This document shows positions 1 through 11,913 of a stretch of DNA of 64,000 nt, one piece after another. The position numbers and the translations under genes are program-made. This DNA comes from Sisyra terminalis (lineage: Eukaryota > Arthropoda > Insecta > Neuroptera > Sisyridae), in NCBI GenBank assembly GCA_958496175.1, contig OY292278.1:26846001-26910000 (forward strand), written 5' to 3'. The first letter of the stretch is position 1. Each line of letters begins with the position of its first letter. A model generated the notes under the pieces. That model searched no databases. It was given only the letters and a program-made list of their open reading frames with translations, and was not told where the DNA came from.

Positions 1-885
1 GTCTTTATATAACAATACGTGTACTTTGATAATTTTATTAATTTTTTCAGCTGGTGTGTTAATAATATTGATCCGCTGATGGGAAAGGACTGGAGTGGGA
101 ATGTAAAAATAATTTGTTGTTGAAAAGTTTTGATGAAAAAGTTAAGAAATGGAAGGAAGCAAAGTTTTGGAGACTTGTGTTGTCAGTTGTATATTGTTTG
201 GAGATTTGATGGTTTGCATTCGAAATTGTGATGGAGAAAATATGGAATTTAAAAACGTTAAGTGCGGCAAATTTTATTAAAAATCTTAGAATACAAGAGA
301 ATCAAACCATAAACCACTCGTTTTTCATATTTATCTTTGACATTTTCAAAGTTCAGAGTTAAAATTTATAATTCAAAAGTAATCGAAATGGTGCTAAAAG
401 ACTTAACAACTAATTATTTACGTAGCAATTTAAAGTATGTATTTTCAAATGTAGATATTTTATCTTCTACAATAGGCAATAATAGTTTGTTTTATTGTAA
501 TATGTGTAAGAAAATACCAAGAGGAACATGGGGAGGTTTAGAATAACAAAGTATCCTCCTCACTTTATTGAGCTGCCACTTTATGCATTTTTTTAATTTT
601 CCCATCTAGATAGTGACATTTAACTTGCAAATAAAATTTTATCCGGGTGATAAAGAAAACATGCGTATTTTCATCTCAAAATAATGATATATGTTGGAAA
701 AATTTGGAAAATTTATCTAACAGATGAATGTTCATCTATTAAATATGTATCGTTAATATATGGTCTATCAATTCAAGGGTAGCTTGATCCACATATTTAC
801 TAATAACCAGATGGTATTGAAAGCACTAGCAAAATCACAGATCAGCTCTAAACTGATCTGAAAATGTAAAAAAATTCTTACAAAC
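1..885. other. Unannotated AT-rich DNA
   Basis: I see no gene, RNA or recognisable repeat here. The only longer frame (337-546, plus) has AT-driven composition, no signal peptide and no motif. Confidence 0.5.
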
Positions 886-889
886 CTGG

Positions 890-1285
890 CTAATAAAAAT
901 AAGGCAAACTCGGGATGGAGTGCCAGGTCATAAGGGTATCAAAGGTAATGAAAAGGTGGAAGCCCTTGCCTGGAAAGGATCTCAATCACTCTTTACAGGC
1001 CCACACCCTGCACTTGGAGTTTCAAGATCGGCAGTGAAAAATACTATCAAAGAATGGGTCTACAAAAACCACTGCATAGCATGAAAGAACATTTCTGGAT
1101 AAAAGCACAGTAAAAGGATGATGGGAAAACCATTACAGAAACTAACAACTGAAATACTTGGTCTTACAAGAAAGCAGGTCAGAGTGCTCTGGGTCCAATA
1201 ACCGACCATTGTAGAATGAGGAAGTACTTGCATACAATGGGATTACATGCGGTTTGAAATGTCTGATAGCATTTTTTGCTAACGA
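890..1285 (+). mobile_element. Non-LTR retrotransposon relic, RNase H C-terminal region
   Basis: Around 915-1080 the plus strand reads VPGHKGIKGNEKVEALAWKG, the conserved C-terminal part of the RNase H domain carried by I/R1/LOA-type non-LTR retrotransposons (usual consensus WVPGH.GI.GNE.AD.LA). A stop at about 1081 breaks the frame. Other frames continue into the usual tail, with KHSKRMMGKPL and LTRKQVRVLW readable to about 1260. The reverse transcriptase is absent, so this is a decayed 5'-truncated copy. Related copies lie at 17245-17690, 30835-31345 and 63690-64000. In the established family this domain degrades RNA in RNA/DNA hybrids during retrotransposition; this copy cannot be functional. 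Confidence 0.8.
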
Positions 1286-1489
1286 AAATAAATTTAGTCG
1301 GTTCGATTACCGAATCTCAATACGATTAAGTGTAAAAACATAATATTTTTAAATTGCAGTAATTTTTTAATAACTTAGTGAATCGCTTTAAAATTTTCGC
1401 AGGGCTTTAACATTAAATAAAGAATATTCTACTAAATTTTTAGTTGTTTTATAGCATTTTGACATACCTCCACAACATTCCTAAATCGT

Positions 1490-1860
1490 TGAAACATTAT
1501 GTTATTAATTTAAACCATTTACAATCTACACAAACTCTATTTCTAAAGATAAAATTGCTGGTCATTTTTGGGCTATACAAGTTTTTTGTGGCGAAAAATG
1601 AGAAAAATATCTAAAATTGTGTAAACTATTACGGTTTCTATGGTAATCGCTCAATGATCTTTTTATATCTCGGTTTCTGTACGCATACTGATGCATACTG
1701 TGACATCACAAAAGATCCATAAGCACAACTTTTTCCAGGAAACAAGCGAAAGATTGTATTTTCTACTTTTCGATTCAAATCTATGATAAAATATGATAAA
1801 AGTTATCGTTTTCGGACTATCCTTTGCTTATTAAAATTAAAAAAATTATTTAATTTAAAT
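1490..1860 (+). repeat. Dispersed repeat, copy 1
   Basis: The segment shares short blocks with 7000-7165, including GTGGCGAAAAAT and a degenerate TTTTTGGACT..CATTTGCTTATTAAA block, and with 6066-6135 (AAACTTTTTCCAGGAAACAAG through TTCGATTCAAATCTATGATAAAAT). The blocks occur in different orders, so this is a mosaic repeat. The class is unknown. Confidence 0.55.
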
Positions 1861-1939
1861 TTAAAATTTAAAAAAAAAATATATATTTTTTTGGTACGGT
1901 ACTCACAAATTTCTAGAAAGATGCCAAAAATGTGCCAAT

Positions 1940-2200
1940 ATATTAATAGGAAAATGTATATACGTTTGTATGTTTGTCTACAAAAACAGAGAACAAAGAA
2001 TGTATGCATTTTTTAAGCTCAAACGTGTGGGTAAAACAAAAAAGAAATAAAATTAGTAAAAATCAAATATAATAATCACTGTCTCAAATTGGAATTAATT
2101 GATTGTTGTTATTTGTTTCAACTGTCGTAATTTTATTCTAATTGTAATTTTATTTTGACCATTTGTCAATATTGGCTGAAAATAACTTACGGGTAGCTAT
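1940..2200 (+). repeat. Fragment of the circularly permuted repeat family
   Basis: It contains the tail block (ACGTGTGGGTAAAAC) followed directly by CTGTCTCAAATTGGAATTA and the head block (TTGTTGTTATTTGTTTCAACTGTC, then CCATTTGTCA). The same tail-to-head junction is at 53200-53390. At 20.1-21.1 kb and 37.0-37.7 kb head and tail lie at opposite ends of a longer unit. Confidence 0.6.
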
Positions 2201-3579
2201 TAGTTAATAAAATTAATTATTTTGAATAAAATAAGTTTTTTGATTTGGAAATTATAAAGCTTACTTTTCAGAAAAAAAACGGTTTCATATTTATTATAAA
2301 CCTGGTAAAACACTCAAAAAAACTGACAAAATTCTTAGTGTGCTTTTCGTGGTGGACAAACTAACTGCATAACTTTAGGTTTGTTCGGTTTTTGGTTTCT
2401 TCATTAACATCCGATACTTTCAGTACACCTATGGGGTTGTTTTTCATAAAATATGTCACTTAAAATTTAATGTCTTTAGACTCCCCCCACCCTTTTTCAT
2501 GCTTCGTCACATTTTCTATACCCTCTCCTCTCTATAAATGTTACCCCCTTATAAATGTTGTAAATATAACAAATTATAAGCTATTACCTACGATGAAAAT
2601 ATATGGAAGTAAAAATGATTGTATATTAGGTTGTCTCATGAATTTCTTTTCTTTTTCTAATATGATTTGAATATACAATATTTACTGCTTAAAATATTAT
2701 TTATTCTGTGATATAAGAACCCTTATCTTCTATTCTCTTCTTCGATTTCTTAGGGAATCTAATTCTGCTTTCTTTCAAAATTTTCCAAATGTTTGGACCA
2801 AAAATCGTAAGAAATAATCCTGAATATGTAATTTCCATCGCTTATATTTTATAATTGATAAGAGGATAATTCTTAAAGTTTCATTGGAATATTTTATCGA
2901 AGCCATGTGATCTCTACGTGATCATTACTTTTTTGTGTTCTAAAAAAATTTCTTCACAATAGGCACCTTGAATCCGTCAGCAAAATAAAATCGATTCTCC
3001 AGAATTAATTCGGATCTAAAATGGAACAATTTTGGGAAAATTGCATTATGAGACATCCAGAGTGATGCAAGACGGTAATAGAGCAAAAGGGTTAGAAAAA
3101 AGAAAGAAACTTATGGAACATTCTTGGTATAAATTGGAACGTTACCTATAAATTTTTTTTTGAATTTGGAACAAGATAAGCTTGAAAATCACATGATAAG
3201 TATGGGGTTTGTTAGATTTTATTAGAATCCAATATACCTAAGGATAACCCTGAACATCATCTCCTGGAGGTTTTGAGGATTTTACAAAGATTTTAATCTT
3301 TAAAAGTTATAAATAGTATTTATAAAATCTTCAGGTCATAAAAATAGTTTGTAAATAGTTTAGATAATAAATAGTTTGTATTCATTTCTTATTAGTAGAA
3401 GGAAAGAAACTTATGGAACAACCTAATATTTAAAATACAAAACGGTTGACTTTCTATTGAAACAGACTGATATAAAAAAATCGAAGGAAAAATTAAAGTA
3501 AAATTGTTTGATGAACTACGATCGTCACGTTTCCTTAGACCTCCCCCTCCCTCGATCCAATTTGTCATATTTTGTCCAC
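2201..3579. other. Unannotated AT-rich DNA with two C-rich tracts
   Basis: No gene was recognised. Two related segments, about 2475-2525 and 3530-3575, share TTTAGACTCCCCCCACCC-like and GTCA(C/T)ATTTT blocks, probably pieces of a dispersed repeat. The block AAAGAAACTTATGGAACA also appears twice (3103 and 3403). Confidence 0.4.
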
Positions 3580-4435
3580 CAGTGGCGTGCACAGAGATTT
3601 TTGGCAGGGTAGGTAGAAATTTTTAAAAGCTACTTTAATAAAATCAAAAATGCTGCATGTTGGTTTTAGTTCGTCGTTATGATGAGTAAATAATGAATCC
3701 TATACCGATTAGCCAACAAAATTTTAAAGTGTGAATTTTCTGAAATTTTTTTTTGCTAATCGATGGGAAATCGTTCGTAGAGGTATGTGAAAGAAACCGT
3801 TTCGATTGTGACAAAATAGTTTAGCGGTAATAAATTAATCAGGAAAAATGTATTAATTAATTAGTCATTGATATAGTAAAATGTTAAGAAAATATGGTTC
3901 AAAGCAACATACAATAACAAAAATGCGGGAAAATTTAGGAAACGGTTGGTTAAATGTAAAACAAAAAAAAAAGTTAAGGAAAACTAAACAGAACCTCCCC
4001 TCTTCGAAAAAAAAATGGCAAAAAAGGCAACTAAGAAATTAATTTTTTTCCTCAAATTATATTTTCTCAAAATTTTACAAAATAATAAAAATCGAAACAT
4101 AGTTAAACAGGCTTTCTTCAAAGTTTTTTCATCGCTTATGAAAATCAACTTTTCACACAAAATTTTTTTGAAAAATATATCTACGAAGTAGAACATTAAA
4201 TGTTTTTTAAATCCGGAAAATAATTTTCTTTGACTTTTTTTTAGTTTTGGTTTTGGTTTTAACCAACCATTTCCTAAATTTTTCCGCATTTTTGTTATTG
4301 TATGCTGCTTTAAACCTTATTTTCTTAACATTTTACTTTATCAATGACTAATTAATTAATTAATCTTTTCGATTTAATTACCGCTAAACTATTTTGTCAC
4401 AAACGAAACGGTTTCTTTCACAATGCACGCCACTG
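3580..4435. mobile_element. Fold-back / hAT-like element with long inverted repeats
   Basis: The ends are the 12-bp perfect inverted repeat CAGTGGCGTGCA at 3580-3591 and its complement at 4424-4435. Inside, about 180 bp at roughly 3790-3975 is the imperfect inverted complement of about 4243-4423; both arms carry CGGTTTCTTTCACA-like, TAATTAATTAAT and TTTCCTAAATTT blocks. The 8 bp outside are TTGTCCAC and CTTGTCAC, a poor match for a duplicated target. The 101-residue minus frame at 3984-4289 lies in the low-complexity loop and does not look coding. Confidence 0.7.
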
Positions 4436-6065
4436 CTTGTCACGCATCCTTCTCATTCTTGTATGCGAACGTATTCTATGTACGACCGCTTTCGTAAATA
4501 AATATACATATTTTTTTGTTTGCTTATAAATTTCATTTAAATTACAAATTGAAATAAATGTTTATTTCTTTCTTTTTTAGGTTTAAAACAACATTTTCAA
4601 GATGAATATTTGACCTCAGTTATAGTACAGGTGAGTTTACTACTGATAAGAGCGCATATAAAACCGAAATTCTACTTTTATACTTCTTTTCTTAAATGAA
4701 AAGGTACATAAGGCGCTTACGATGTCTTTATTCATATTTTAAGCTTAAAATTGTTTCTTACAAGCAAAATTATTAAGTCAAAAAATCAAGTTGAAAAGGA
4801 TATTTTCATATTTAAGTTTTAAAAAACAAATTAATGAGTATTAGAAGTGCTTCGTTATTCGTATTTGTATATTATCTTTTCAATTGGTAAGGGATTTTTT
4901 TTTTAGAAAAAAAAAACAACTTCAAATAAAAAACATGTATTCAGGTCGTACATGATGAAGTGAAACCATCAAAAATGCGAGCTTCAAGATAATGTGACGA
5001 ATGAAAAATTTCAGAATTAAGATAATTGTAGAGTTTAGTTATGACAATATTGATACCAAATATAAAACACATAGGTGTAGTAAAGAGTTCTCATGATTGG
5101 TTTTTTTTATATCGAAATTGATGGTAATTGAAAACAACAGCTGGTAATTGAGTGCCGATGAGCACCAACCTACACAAATAAGCGCTTGCATTTTAATGTC
5201 TTCTAGAAGAAAGTCTTCTATACATAAGTCTCTCTTCCAACGCTTTCAATACATGTGTTGTTGGATTTTGATTAGTTTGCCCCAAATTTGTGCCTACGTA
5301 GACGGCGCTGGCAGTTACTTCTATGCTTCTAGTGCGAATTTTTGTTTACTATATAGTGCGCTATCCACAGATTACTGAAAACTGAAGTTTAACTTCAAAA
5401 AAGGTTTTTTTAATATATTTATGTAAATGATTGGTGTTTTCAAATATACGGATGTAATGTATTTTTTTTCTTTTAGAAACTAAAGGATAAGATTTCAATA
5501 TATTTTTGCATTATACTTTACTAATTTGCATATTTGCTTGTTTGGCGCCGGCGCATTTTTTATTTAATTTTATATTTAACCTATTTTATTAACATAAAAC
5601 CGAGAAAATTAAGAATTTAACCCAGATCCTACTAGTTTTGGAAAGGCTACATTAACCATATGTTCAATTGTAGACCGAAAAAAGCTTATAGTTAGCATCT
5701 AGCACTAGTTGAAGAACTTAGTCAATAAAAATAATATTTTTTTGTTTTTCCGCATTTTATGTTTTATTTTTTTTTTATTGTTCATTTTTTTTATCATTTC
5801 AAAACTATGAAATTTGAACTCACTTGTTATATTTTTCATTTCTTTCGGTTCAATTTTAACAAAGAACTTTTTCCTTAATTGTATTTCTTATTGATCTCTT
5901 TCTTACCCCTAAGACACCCTTTAATTTTTCGGAACCCTAATAAAAACAACACCCACCAAGAACTTCAGATGTTAATCTTCCACCGCATCTCTACAAAGAC
6001 AGTAGATATCTATAAGTACTCAATAAGTTGTCGTGCCCCATTTACTGTATTATTTTTTTTTTCAC
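4436..6065. other. Unannotated AT-rich DNA
   Basis: No gene, RNA or recognisable transposon. The frame at 5148-5378 (plus, 76 codons) shows no domain and no repeat support. Confidence 0.45.
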
Positions 6066-6135
6066 GAAAACTTTTTCCAGGAAACAAGTAAAAGATTGTA
6101 TTTTCTACTTTTCGATTCAAATCTATGATAAAATC
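6066..6135 (+). repeat. Dispersed repeat block shared with 1728-1792
   Basis: About 65 bp (ACTTTTTCCAGGAAACAAG onward to CTATGATAAAAT) is nearly identical to 1728-1792, with only a few differences. This suggests a relatively recent dispersed copy. Confidence 0.7.
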
Positions 6136-6772
6136 AATGACCATGAAAAATAAATTGCTTCCCCCTGTTTGTAAAAATCAACTATTGAATGTGAAGGATT
6201 AAGTCAAAAAGTCACACAAAGGTGAGATAAGGGGCAACGAAAACAATTATTAAGAGCCATTTTGATAACAAAAAATTAAAAGGAAAGGAAAAAACTATTG
6301 TCGTATACACAGAATCAAGGTTGTAAGTATTCGTTTTGAAATATTTTTTATCTCACGTTAAAAATGAATGAAATATTTTAGAGTTTTAAAGATTTTACGT
6401 ACGGAAATATCAATTTAGTAGACAATTGGAAAATAAAACTTTTCTCAATTTCTTCTTTTGTGATCTTCATTTTTCTCATTGTTAAAACAGTCTTTTGTAC
6501 ATTCACAACAAAAGCCAATCGAAGTACCAATTAATTTATCTCTCAATCAATTGTTTCAAATAAATCTGTTTCTTTGTTGTTTTTTTTCCTCATATAATAT
6601 ATACTACAACTGCTTTTCATCAAAGCTGTCAAAAAAAGCACTATCTTTTTATGTTTCTCTAGGAATACCTCAGATCCTATTAGTCCCGTAGAGGAAATAT
6701 GTTTGATTATTTTTTTAATTTACTAACATTATAATCAACGAGCTTTATACTTGTTATGAAATATCAATTTCC

Positions 6773-6960
6773 ATTAGTGTCCGACCGAAAGTTAGACCGA
6801 AATTTTCATACAAGGTCGTGTTTTCGTTGAAAAAAAGTTAATCAAAATTTGCCAGTCTTTACTATTAAATTCTATAGGTATTCATTAATCATTTAATTTC
6901 TTATATTTGGGCTAATCATTAACATCGGTAACATATTTTCATTTGTTACATCAAATAAAT
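6773..6960 (+). mobile_element. MITE left end (TAGTGTCCGACCGAAA family)
   Basis: It starts TTAGTGTCCGACCGAAAGTTAGACCG and matches the left end of the more complete copy at 60911-61535, including the TTTTCGTTGAAAAAAAGTTAAT-like block. No right end follows, so the copy is truncated. Confidence 0.55.
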
Positions 6961-6999
6961 ATTTGATATAATGAAGAAAAAATTTAAGAATAATTTTTA

Positions 7000-7165
7000 A
7001 AGTATGAAATAGTTTTCCGTGGCGAAAAATTTCGTAAATTTTTGATTTCAATAAATAAATTTAAGTATTGCAATAAATCAATAAATGTGATTGGGCATTA
7101 CTGAAGATTCATTACGCATCCATTGTTTTTGGACTCTCATTTGCTTATTAAAGCTAAAACTTTTT
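7000..7165 (+). repeat. Dispersed repeat, copy 2
   Basis: It shares the GTGGCGAAAAAT block and the TTGTTTTTGGACTCTCATTTGCTTATTAAAG block with 1590-1845. Confidence 0.5.
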
Positions 7166-7488
7166 TCTCCTAACATAAAAATTTTTCAGAACTAAATATT
7201 GGTTTTTCCTCTCTTTAATAACGCTCTTAATTGATTAAAGCAAATATTAATGATCTATTGGGGCATAATATACTTGATGCCACTATGTTAATATAGGCGT
7301 TGAAAAAGAGAAAAGTGTTATCATACCTCAAATTCCAATTACTCTCATTAATCTACCATTTCAATCCAAAAGACTTGAGTTTCCAATCAAAGTAAAACCC
7401 ATAGTTTTACTATTAAAAAACGCAAGGAAAAACATTACAGTTAGTAAAGGTACATTTGGAAAATTCATACTTTTCCTACGCCTACCTA

Positions 7489-8066
7489 CAGTCCCTGGTC
7501 ATATTATTAGGCGCACTTAAGATTTTATACGAAATGTACATATACTACTAAATTAAATTTAATATTGTTTACTTTTTTCATTATAAAAAGTTGTATTGAT
7601 TTTTAAGAAATATATTTTCTGGGTAAGGGTAAAACCTTATTTATCATCCCTAAGACCTTACTTTAGGATAATAGCCTTGATTTGAAACCCATTGAAAAAA
7701 TGTGGAAGTTGCTGAAGAAGAAAGTAGCTTAAGAGGTGGTCACAACAGAAAAATAGTCTTTAGATAAAATATTCACGTATGGAATCATCATCCACAAATA
7801 TAACAGACGGTATTGTCCTACATAGACAGCGCATATTGCGCCGAATGGGAACTTGAATATTAGTAAACGGGCTTTCAATTAAATATTAAACAATTCAGCT
7901 CACCATAATTAATAAGATGTTTAATTAATGTGATGGTAAACATTTATTTTTAGTAAATACGATTTTTGGTTTCGCTAGTTGGTTTTAACCGTAATAAATA
8001 AAATTTGTTCAGGAAAGTTATACCCAATCAAAAATATAGACCCAAAATAAAATAGCTCTTACTCAT
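7489..8066 (+). mobile_element. Tc1-like element, internally deleted, right end missing
   Basis: A TA dinucleotide (7487-7488) precedes the terminal repeat CAGTCCCTGGTCATATTATT. From about 7650 the plus strand reads the C-terminal part of a Tc1/mariner transposase: DLKPIEKMWKLLKKKVA, the family's D34E-end signature with the catalytic E in PIE. A stop follows the A, and decayed frames after it include YGIIIHKYN and RRYCPT. The N-terminal DNA-binding domain and the first two catalytic aspartates are absent. The element at 25152-25779 (opposite strand) has the same structure. Homology to it stops at about 8066, before the right terminal repeat, where a hAT relic begins. Confidence 0.85.
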
Positions 8067-8600
8067 AGTCGTCTTAAACTAGGCTGGGGCTCTTGGGTCT
8101 ACAAGAATTTGGGGCTCTTTTGGAAAGTAAAAAAGCGAATTATAATATCATTTTTGTACTAAGTATAACAATTTATTATAGGTAATTAAATAAAGTATGA
8201 TATAATATGTCATTAATGATATTAGAATGCTGCTGGTTTCTTTATTACGATTACGATAACAGTTTTTTTCGGGATTTCTGTTGAGCAAAATCTTCTATTA
8301 TATCCTTAAAGTCAATTTTTTGATGGATATCACTTTCTATGCACATAATTGACAAATCACTTAGTCATTCTTGTAATATTGTTGTTTGCAATTCGTTTTT
8401 TATTCTCATAAGTTGCGAAAATTACCGCGCTCCACTACAATGGGTAACCATTAGGCAAAGGAATATTCTTGTAGCAATTTCTACGTTGGGAAAAGTTTTT
8501 TCCAATTTATCTGATTTTATCAGGTTATGTAATCCTTCAAGGCCCCCTGAGAATGGGGGCCCTGGGCATGGGCCCCGTGTGTCCTTATTGTGAAGGCGGT
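8067..8600 (-). mobile_element. hAT-type transposase relic (C-terminal dimerisation domain)
   Basis: On the minus strand, about 8545 down to 8235, the translation reads FPNVEIATRIFLCLMVTHCS, then FSQLMRIKNELQTTILQE, LSDLSIMCIESDIHQKIDF and DIIEDFAQQKSRK. This matches the hATC dimerisation region of ZMYM/TTF-type hAT transposases (family pattern: YPNL.IALRI.L..PVT.ASAERSFSKLK.IK..LRSTM.QERL..LALLSIE). Two in-frame stops, one after GAR and one before LSDLSI, show it is dead. GC-rich GGGCCC-containing sequence at 8530-8580 and GGGGCTC blocks at 8085-8120 look like element ends. It directly abuts the truncated Tc1 remnant. The plus frame at 8339-8593 is a shadow of this relic. Confidence 0.75.
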
Positions 8601-8665
8601 ATTGCTCGTATTTCAGTTTTTATATAAAACCTTTAGTGCGTTTATTAATATGGCATTATTAATAG

Positions 8666-8874
8666 CATGGATCGGCAACCTGCGGCCCGCGAGACATCTT
8701 GGTGCGGCCCGCAAGATTCTCGCCGCAACGCACATGACGGACACATAGCGTTTTATTTTTAAAACTAAAATATTTGTACATAAATATTGTAGGTATACCT
8801 ACTTCAAGTGCGGCCCGCACTGATCCCCATGAAAAATATTTGGCCCTTTTACAACAAAAGGTCGCCGACCCATG
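8666..8874. mobile_element. hAT-like MITE
   Basis: The ends are CATGGATCGGCAACC (8666-8680) and GGTCGCCGACCCATG (8860-8874), a 15-bp inverted repeat with two mismatches. Subterminal TGCGGCCCGC motifs face each other at both ends, as in many non-autonomous hAT elements. The flanking octamers ATTAATAG and TTATATAG agree at five of eight positions, compatible with an old 8-bp duplication. There is no coding capacity. Confidence 0.75.
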
Positions 8875-8882
8875 TTATATAG

Positions 8883-10605
8883 TACAGAAGTATCCTACTA
8901 TAGTATGTACTCTAATTTATGCTCTTCTTTAGACGAATAATTTTTTTTAATATTTTGTTAATACTTTAAACTTTTTATAATCTTAGCTATTAAAATTATT
9001 TACATTTTGTAGTGAGATATCTTAATAAAGCATATTTTTCAGTTTTTTCAGCTTAATTGAATTCTGAAATACTGATAATCCTGGTTAAGCAATAAGAAAA
9101 ACAATTAACAAGTTATATTATTTACTTATTACTGATCTTTGATAATTACTTAAGAATATCAACGCGAGCGAACTCGCGGGTAAATCCTGTGAGTTAGCAA
9201 TTGAAATCTAAACAAATTGTTACAAATTATCACGCAGACAAAGTCGCGGGTATTGATTAGTCAACAATAAATGTTTAGAGGGTAAAAGTATTTTTATATA
9301 ATAAATTTTATGTAAACACTTTCTTATTAACATTTCTTATGAAAGAACATCAGTAGTAATTGAAACCCTGTGAAAACCTACAGTTGAGCGACAGGGAGTC
9401 GAAATAGTCAAAAAAGTTTCTCCGTAATTTCTCAAGGACCTACGAAAAAAATGTAAGAAATACCGCCTTTTGTTTCTCAAATACCTGGAACAAAAGATTG
9501 CGAAAGATGTATTGCCTCTTCTTCATTTCTTAATGATAAGCAGTTTCATTATACCTATCAGAAAGAAAAACCATTTTTGTTTTGTTTTTTTAAAAATAAT
9601 TTATAGATAGTCTTTTGTCGAAAAATGTTTCTTTTTTGGCTTATTTAAGAGGTTTTCATTTGTCAAAAAGCTTTTCTTTTCAAAAGTCTCTTTTGTTTCT
9701 AATAAATCAATAGTCAATAGAATCGATGGGACTCCGCTTTTCTTTGCCATTTTTTTCTATTACATAATAATCAAATGATGAATTTTCAAAATCAGTCAAA
9801 GATAAATTTTAAGTATAGGAAAACAAAAGAAAATTCAAAAGCTCTAAATTGCTATACAATAACTTTTTAACAATACAAAAAATTATTATGTTTTCTTTTA
9901 ATAAGTTTAAAAAAATATGTTGAAAACTTTCATTTCATAACCCATTTTCCTTTTTTTGTTCATAAAAAGTAAACTTTAAAACTACCAAGGAAAATAATAA
10001 AGAAAGTAATTCAAGCCATCTCTTAAGGTTTAGTTATTCTGTAAGAAAATTTACATTGCTTATTATTTTTTTTAAAATTAAGCCTTCATTTTTAATTGTC
10101 TTTATTTGTTTGCTTCCATCCAATGAATTATTTATTTTTAGCAACGCTTATTTTTAATTAATACAATTTTTAATTTAAAAATTAAAATGAGGGAAAATAA
10201 AAATGGTGAATTGAATAATTTATGAATACCAACAAACATTTGAATTTTTAAGAGTTATAAACAAACAAGAGTTATTACTTATTAAGTGGTACATACCAAG
10301 TCTTTGATTGGATTCAACTTTACACTTTGTTATTATTTTTCAGAATTTTGAAAAAATTCTCAGAAAAGTTCCAATGATATTTAATACCATTGTATCATTA
10401 TAAGCAAAACTGATAGATATTGTCTTTCGTTTAAAGTTCAATCGTTACGGTTTTATTTTTGCAACATAATCTATCCGTAATTTTTTTTCTTTATTTTTTT
10501 ATGTTCTGTTTACACATTACCAACTAACGCGTAACTTCTTCTTTGCGACCGAAACACAATTACGTAGGTAAGTTTTGTTTGGTGTATTAATGGTGAAGTA
10601 CTTAC
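8883..10605. other. Unannotated AT-rich DNA with a short GC-rich repeat motif
   Basis: No gene seen. At 9160-9255 the motifs GCGAGCGAACTCGCGGGTAA and ACGCAGACAAAGTCGCGGGT appear. Similar short motifs (GCGACTTTGTCTGTGTG at about 17836, CCGCGACTTTATTTGC at about 49717) suggest a degraded dispersed repeat common in insect genomes; its class is unresolved. Confidence 0.4.
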
Positions 10606-10610
10606 GGTTC

Positions 10611-10790
10611 CATTTTTTTAATTGTTATTTATCATCGTTTTATTACTACGCGCGTCCTTAGAGCCTCTAGGGTTAGTAACAACCCATAAATCGAAAAATA
10701 TCGAAAAACTCGATACAAAAAAATTTAATTCGAAGCGAATACTTAGCAGTTACAAAGTTGCCACATTAACCACTCGGCCACCAGTAGGCT
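10611..10790 (-). mobile_element. tRNA-derived SINE, copy A
   Basis: On the minus strand it begins CTACTGGTGGCCGAGTGGTTAA, a near-perfect RNA polymerase III A box of serine/leucine-type tRNA. A degenerate B-box region (CGCTTCGAATTAA) follows, then the family body (TTCGATATTTTTCGATTTA, ACTAACCCTAGAG.CTCTAA) and an A-rich tail. There is no acceptor-stem pairing, so it is a SINE and not a tRNA gene. Other copies: 33252-33401, 53517-53697, 60466-60565, 61030-61152. Confidence 0.8.
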
Positions 10791-10942
10791 TTGTAAGGTT
10801 TTATTCTGTTAAAGAGTAATAAAGCAAAATTAATTTATAAAATATGAATTGCTTTCAAATTGAATTCATAGAACGTTCTTTTTTCACTCCAATTGTGAAA
10901 TACTATTTTTCCACACTTTAAGTTCTCTTTGATCATCTGCAC

Positions 10943-11263
10943 CAGGGGTGGACAAATAGTCGATCTCGATCGGGATGACAATCAATCGCAGATATTTAAT
11001 TTTTTTTGGTAAATTTCAAACCTTTTAATTGAAAATGTGCACTAAGAAATTAGCAAACAATAACACATAAATTTAAAATCAAGCACTCATCTATTATACA
11101 ACAGATTTAACCGATTCCCAAATAGTGTTTCTAATACTCCCTTCTACTCATTCTCTTTTTAAATTTGCATTCATTTTTAATTTAACCCATTTTTCGAAGT
11201 CGATCGCGAATAAATAAGAAAAACTACTGTCGATCATACCAGTATTAAGTTTGTCCACCCCTG
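10943..11263. mobile_element. hAT-like MITE (CAGGGGTGGACAAA family), copy 1
   Basis: A perfect 14-bp terminal inverted repeat, CAGGGGTGGACAAA, runs 10943-10956 with its complement at 11250-11263. Flanking octamers ATCTGCAC and ATCGACAC match at six of eight positions, consistent with the 8-bp hAT target duplication. The inside is non-coding and aligns with the copy at 23622-24645, including ATTCCCAAATAGT and TAATTTAACCCATTTTT blocks. Confidence 0.85.
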
Positions 11264-11913
11264 ATCGACACTCATGAAACCCTGCAATATTGATAGTATA
11301 TTTGTAAACTATTATGAAAAAAGTTGAAAATACTAAATACTACGTATTTACAATTATTCATACTTTGTATACCATATTCAACATGTTCATTTTTATAGCT
11401 TCAATTTTACGTCATTTGTGGACATATATCAATTGTGTAGGTATCTACATATAAGGTTCGTAATAATTTGCTCAGCTGTGCTTCCAGAGCACTATCGCTT
11501 GAAATTTGACCATAATAAATGGCGAAAAATATTAATGAACGGTTCTATAATACTCCTTTAATAGCATATTCTAGGATACTCATCCGACTATTAAGAAAAT
11601 ATTTTTTAATACTTTATAATAGAAAATTTTATTTTTACAACTAGGAACAACCAAATATTTAGCTAAAAATAAAACCAAACAAAAAAGACAATCCTTTAGT
11701 CTATAAAACGAACCTCCCAACAAATAAATCTATCCAATTTTGAATCGGTACTAAACTATCAAAGACACAAAATCGTTATTTAAATCATGAATGATGATAG
11801 TTGAGAATCAGCTTCCATTACCGAGCAATTGGTAAGCAAAACCAATTATGAGATTTCTACCTTTTTTTTTACTATAAGTTTATGCTATTTTAATAATAAT
11901 TTTAGATTATTCG
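11264..11913. other. Unannotated AT-rich DNA
   Basis: No gene or recognisable repeat seen. Confidence 0.45.

Noticed and set aside
3984..4289. 101-codon minus frame
   Set aside because: Lys/Phe-rich low complexity across the loop and arm of a fold-back element; no motif or signal peptide.
8339..8593. 84-codon plus frame
   Set aside because: Antisense of the hAT dimerisation-domain relic.
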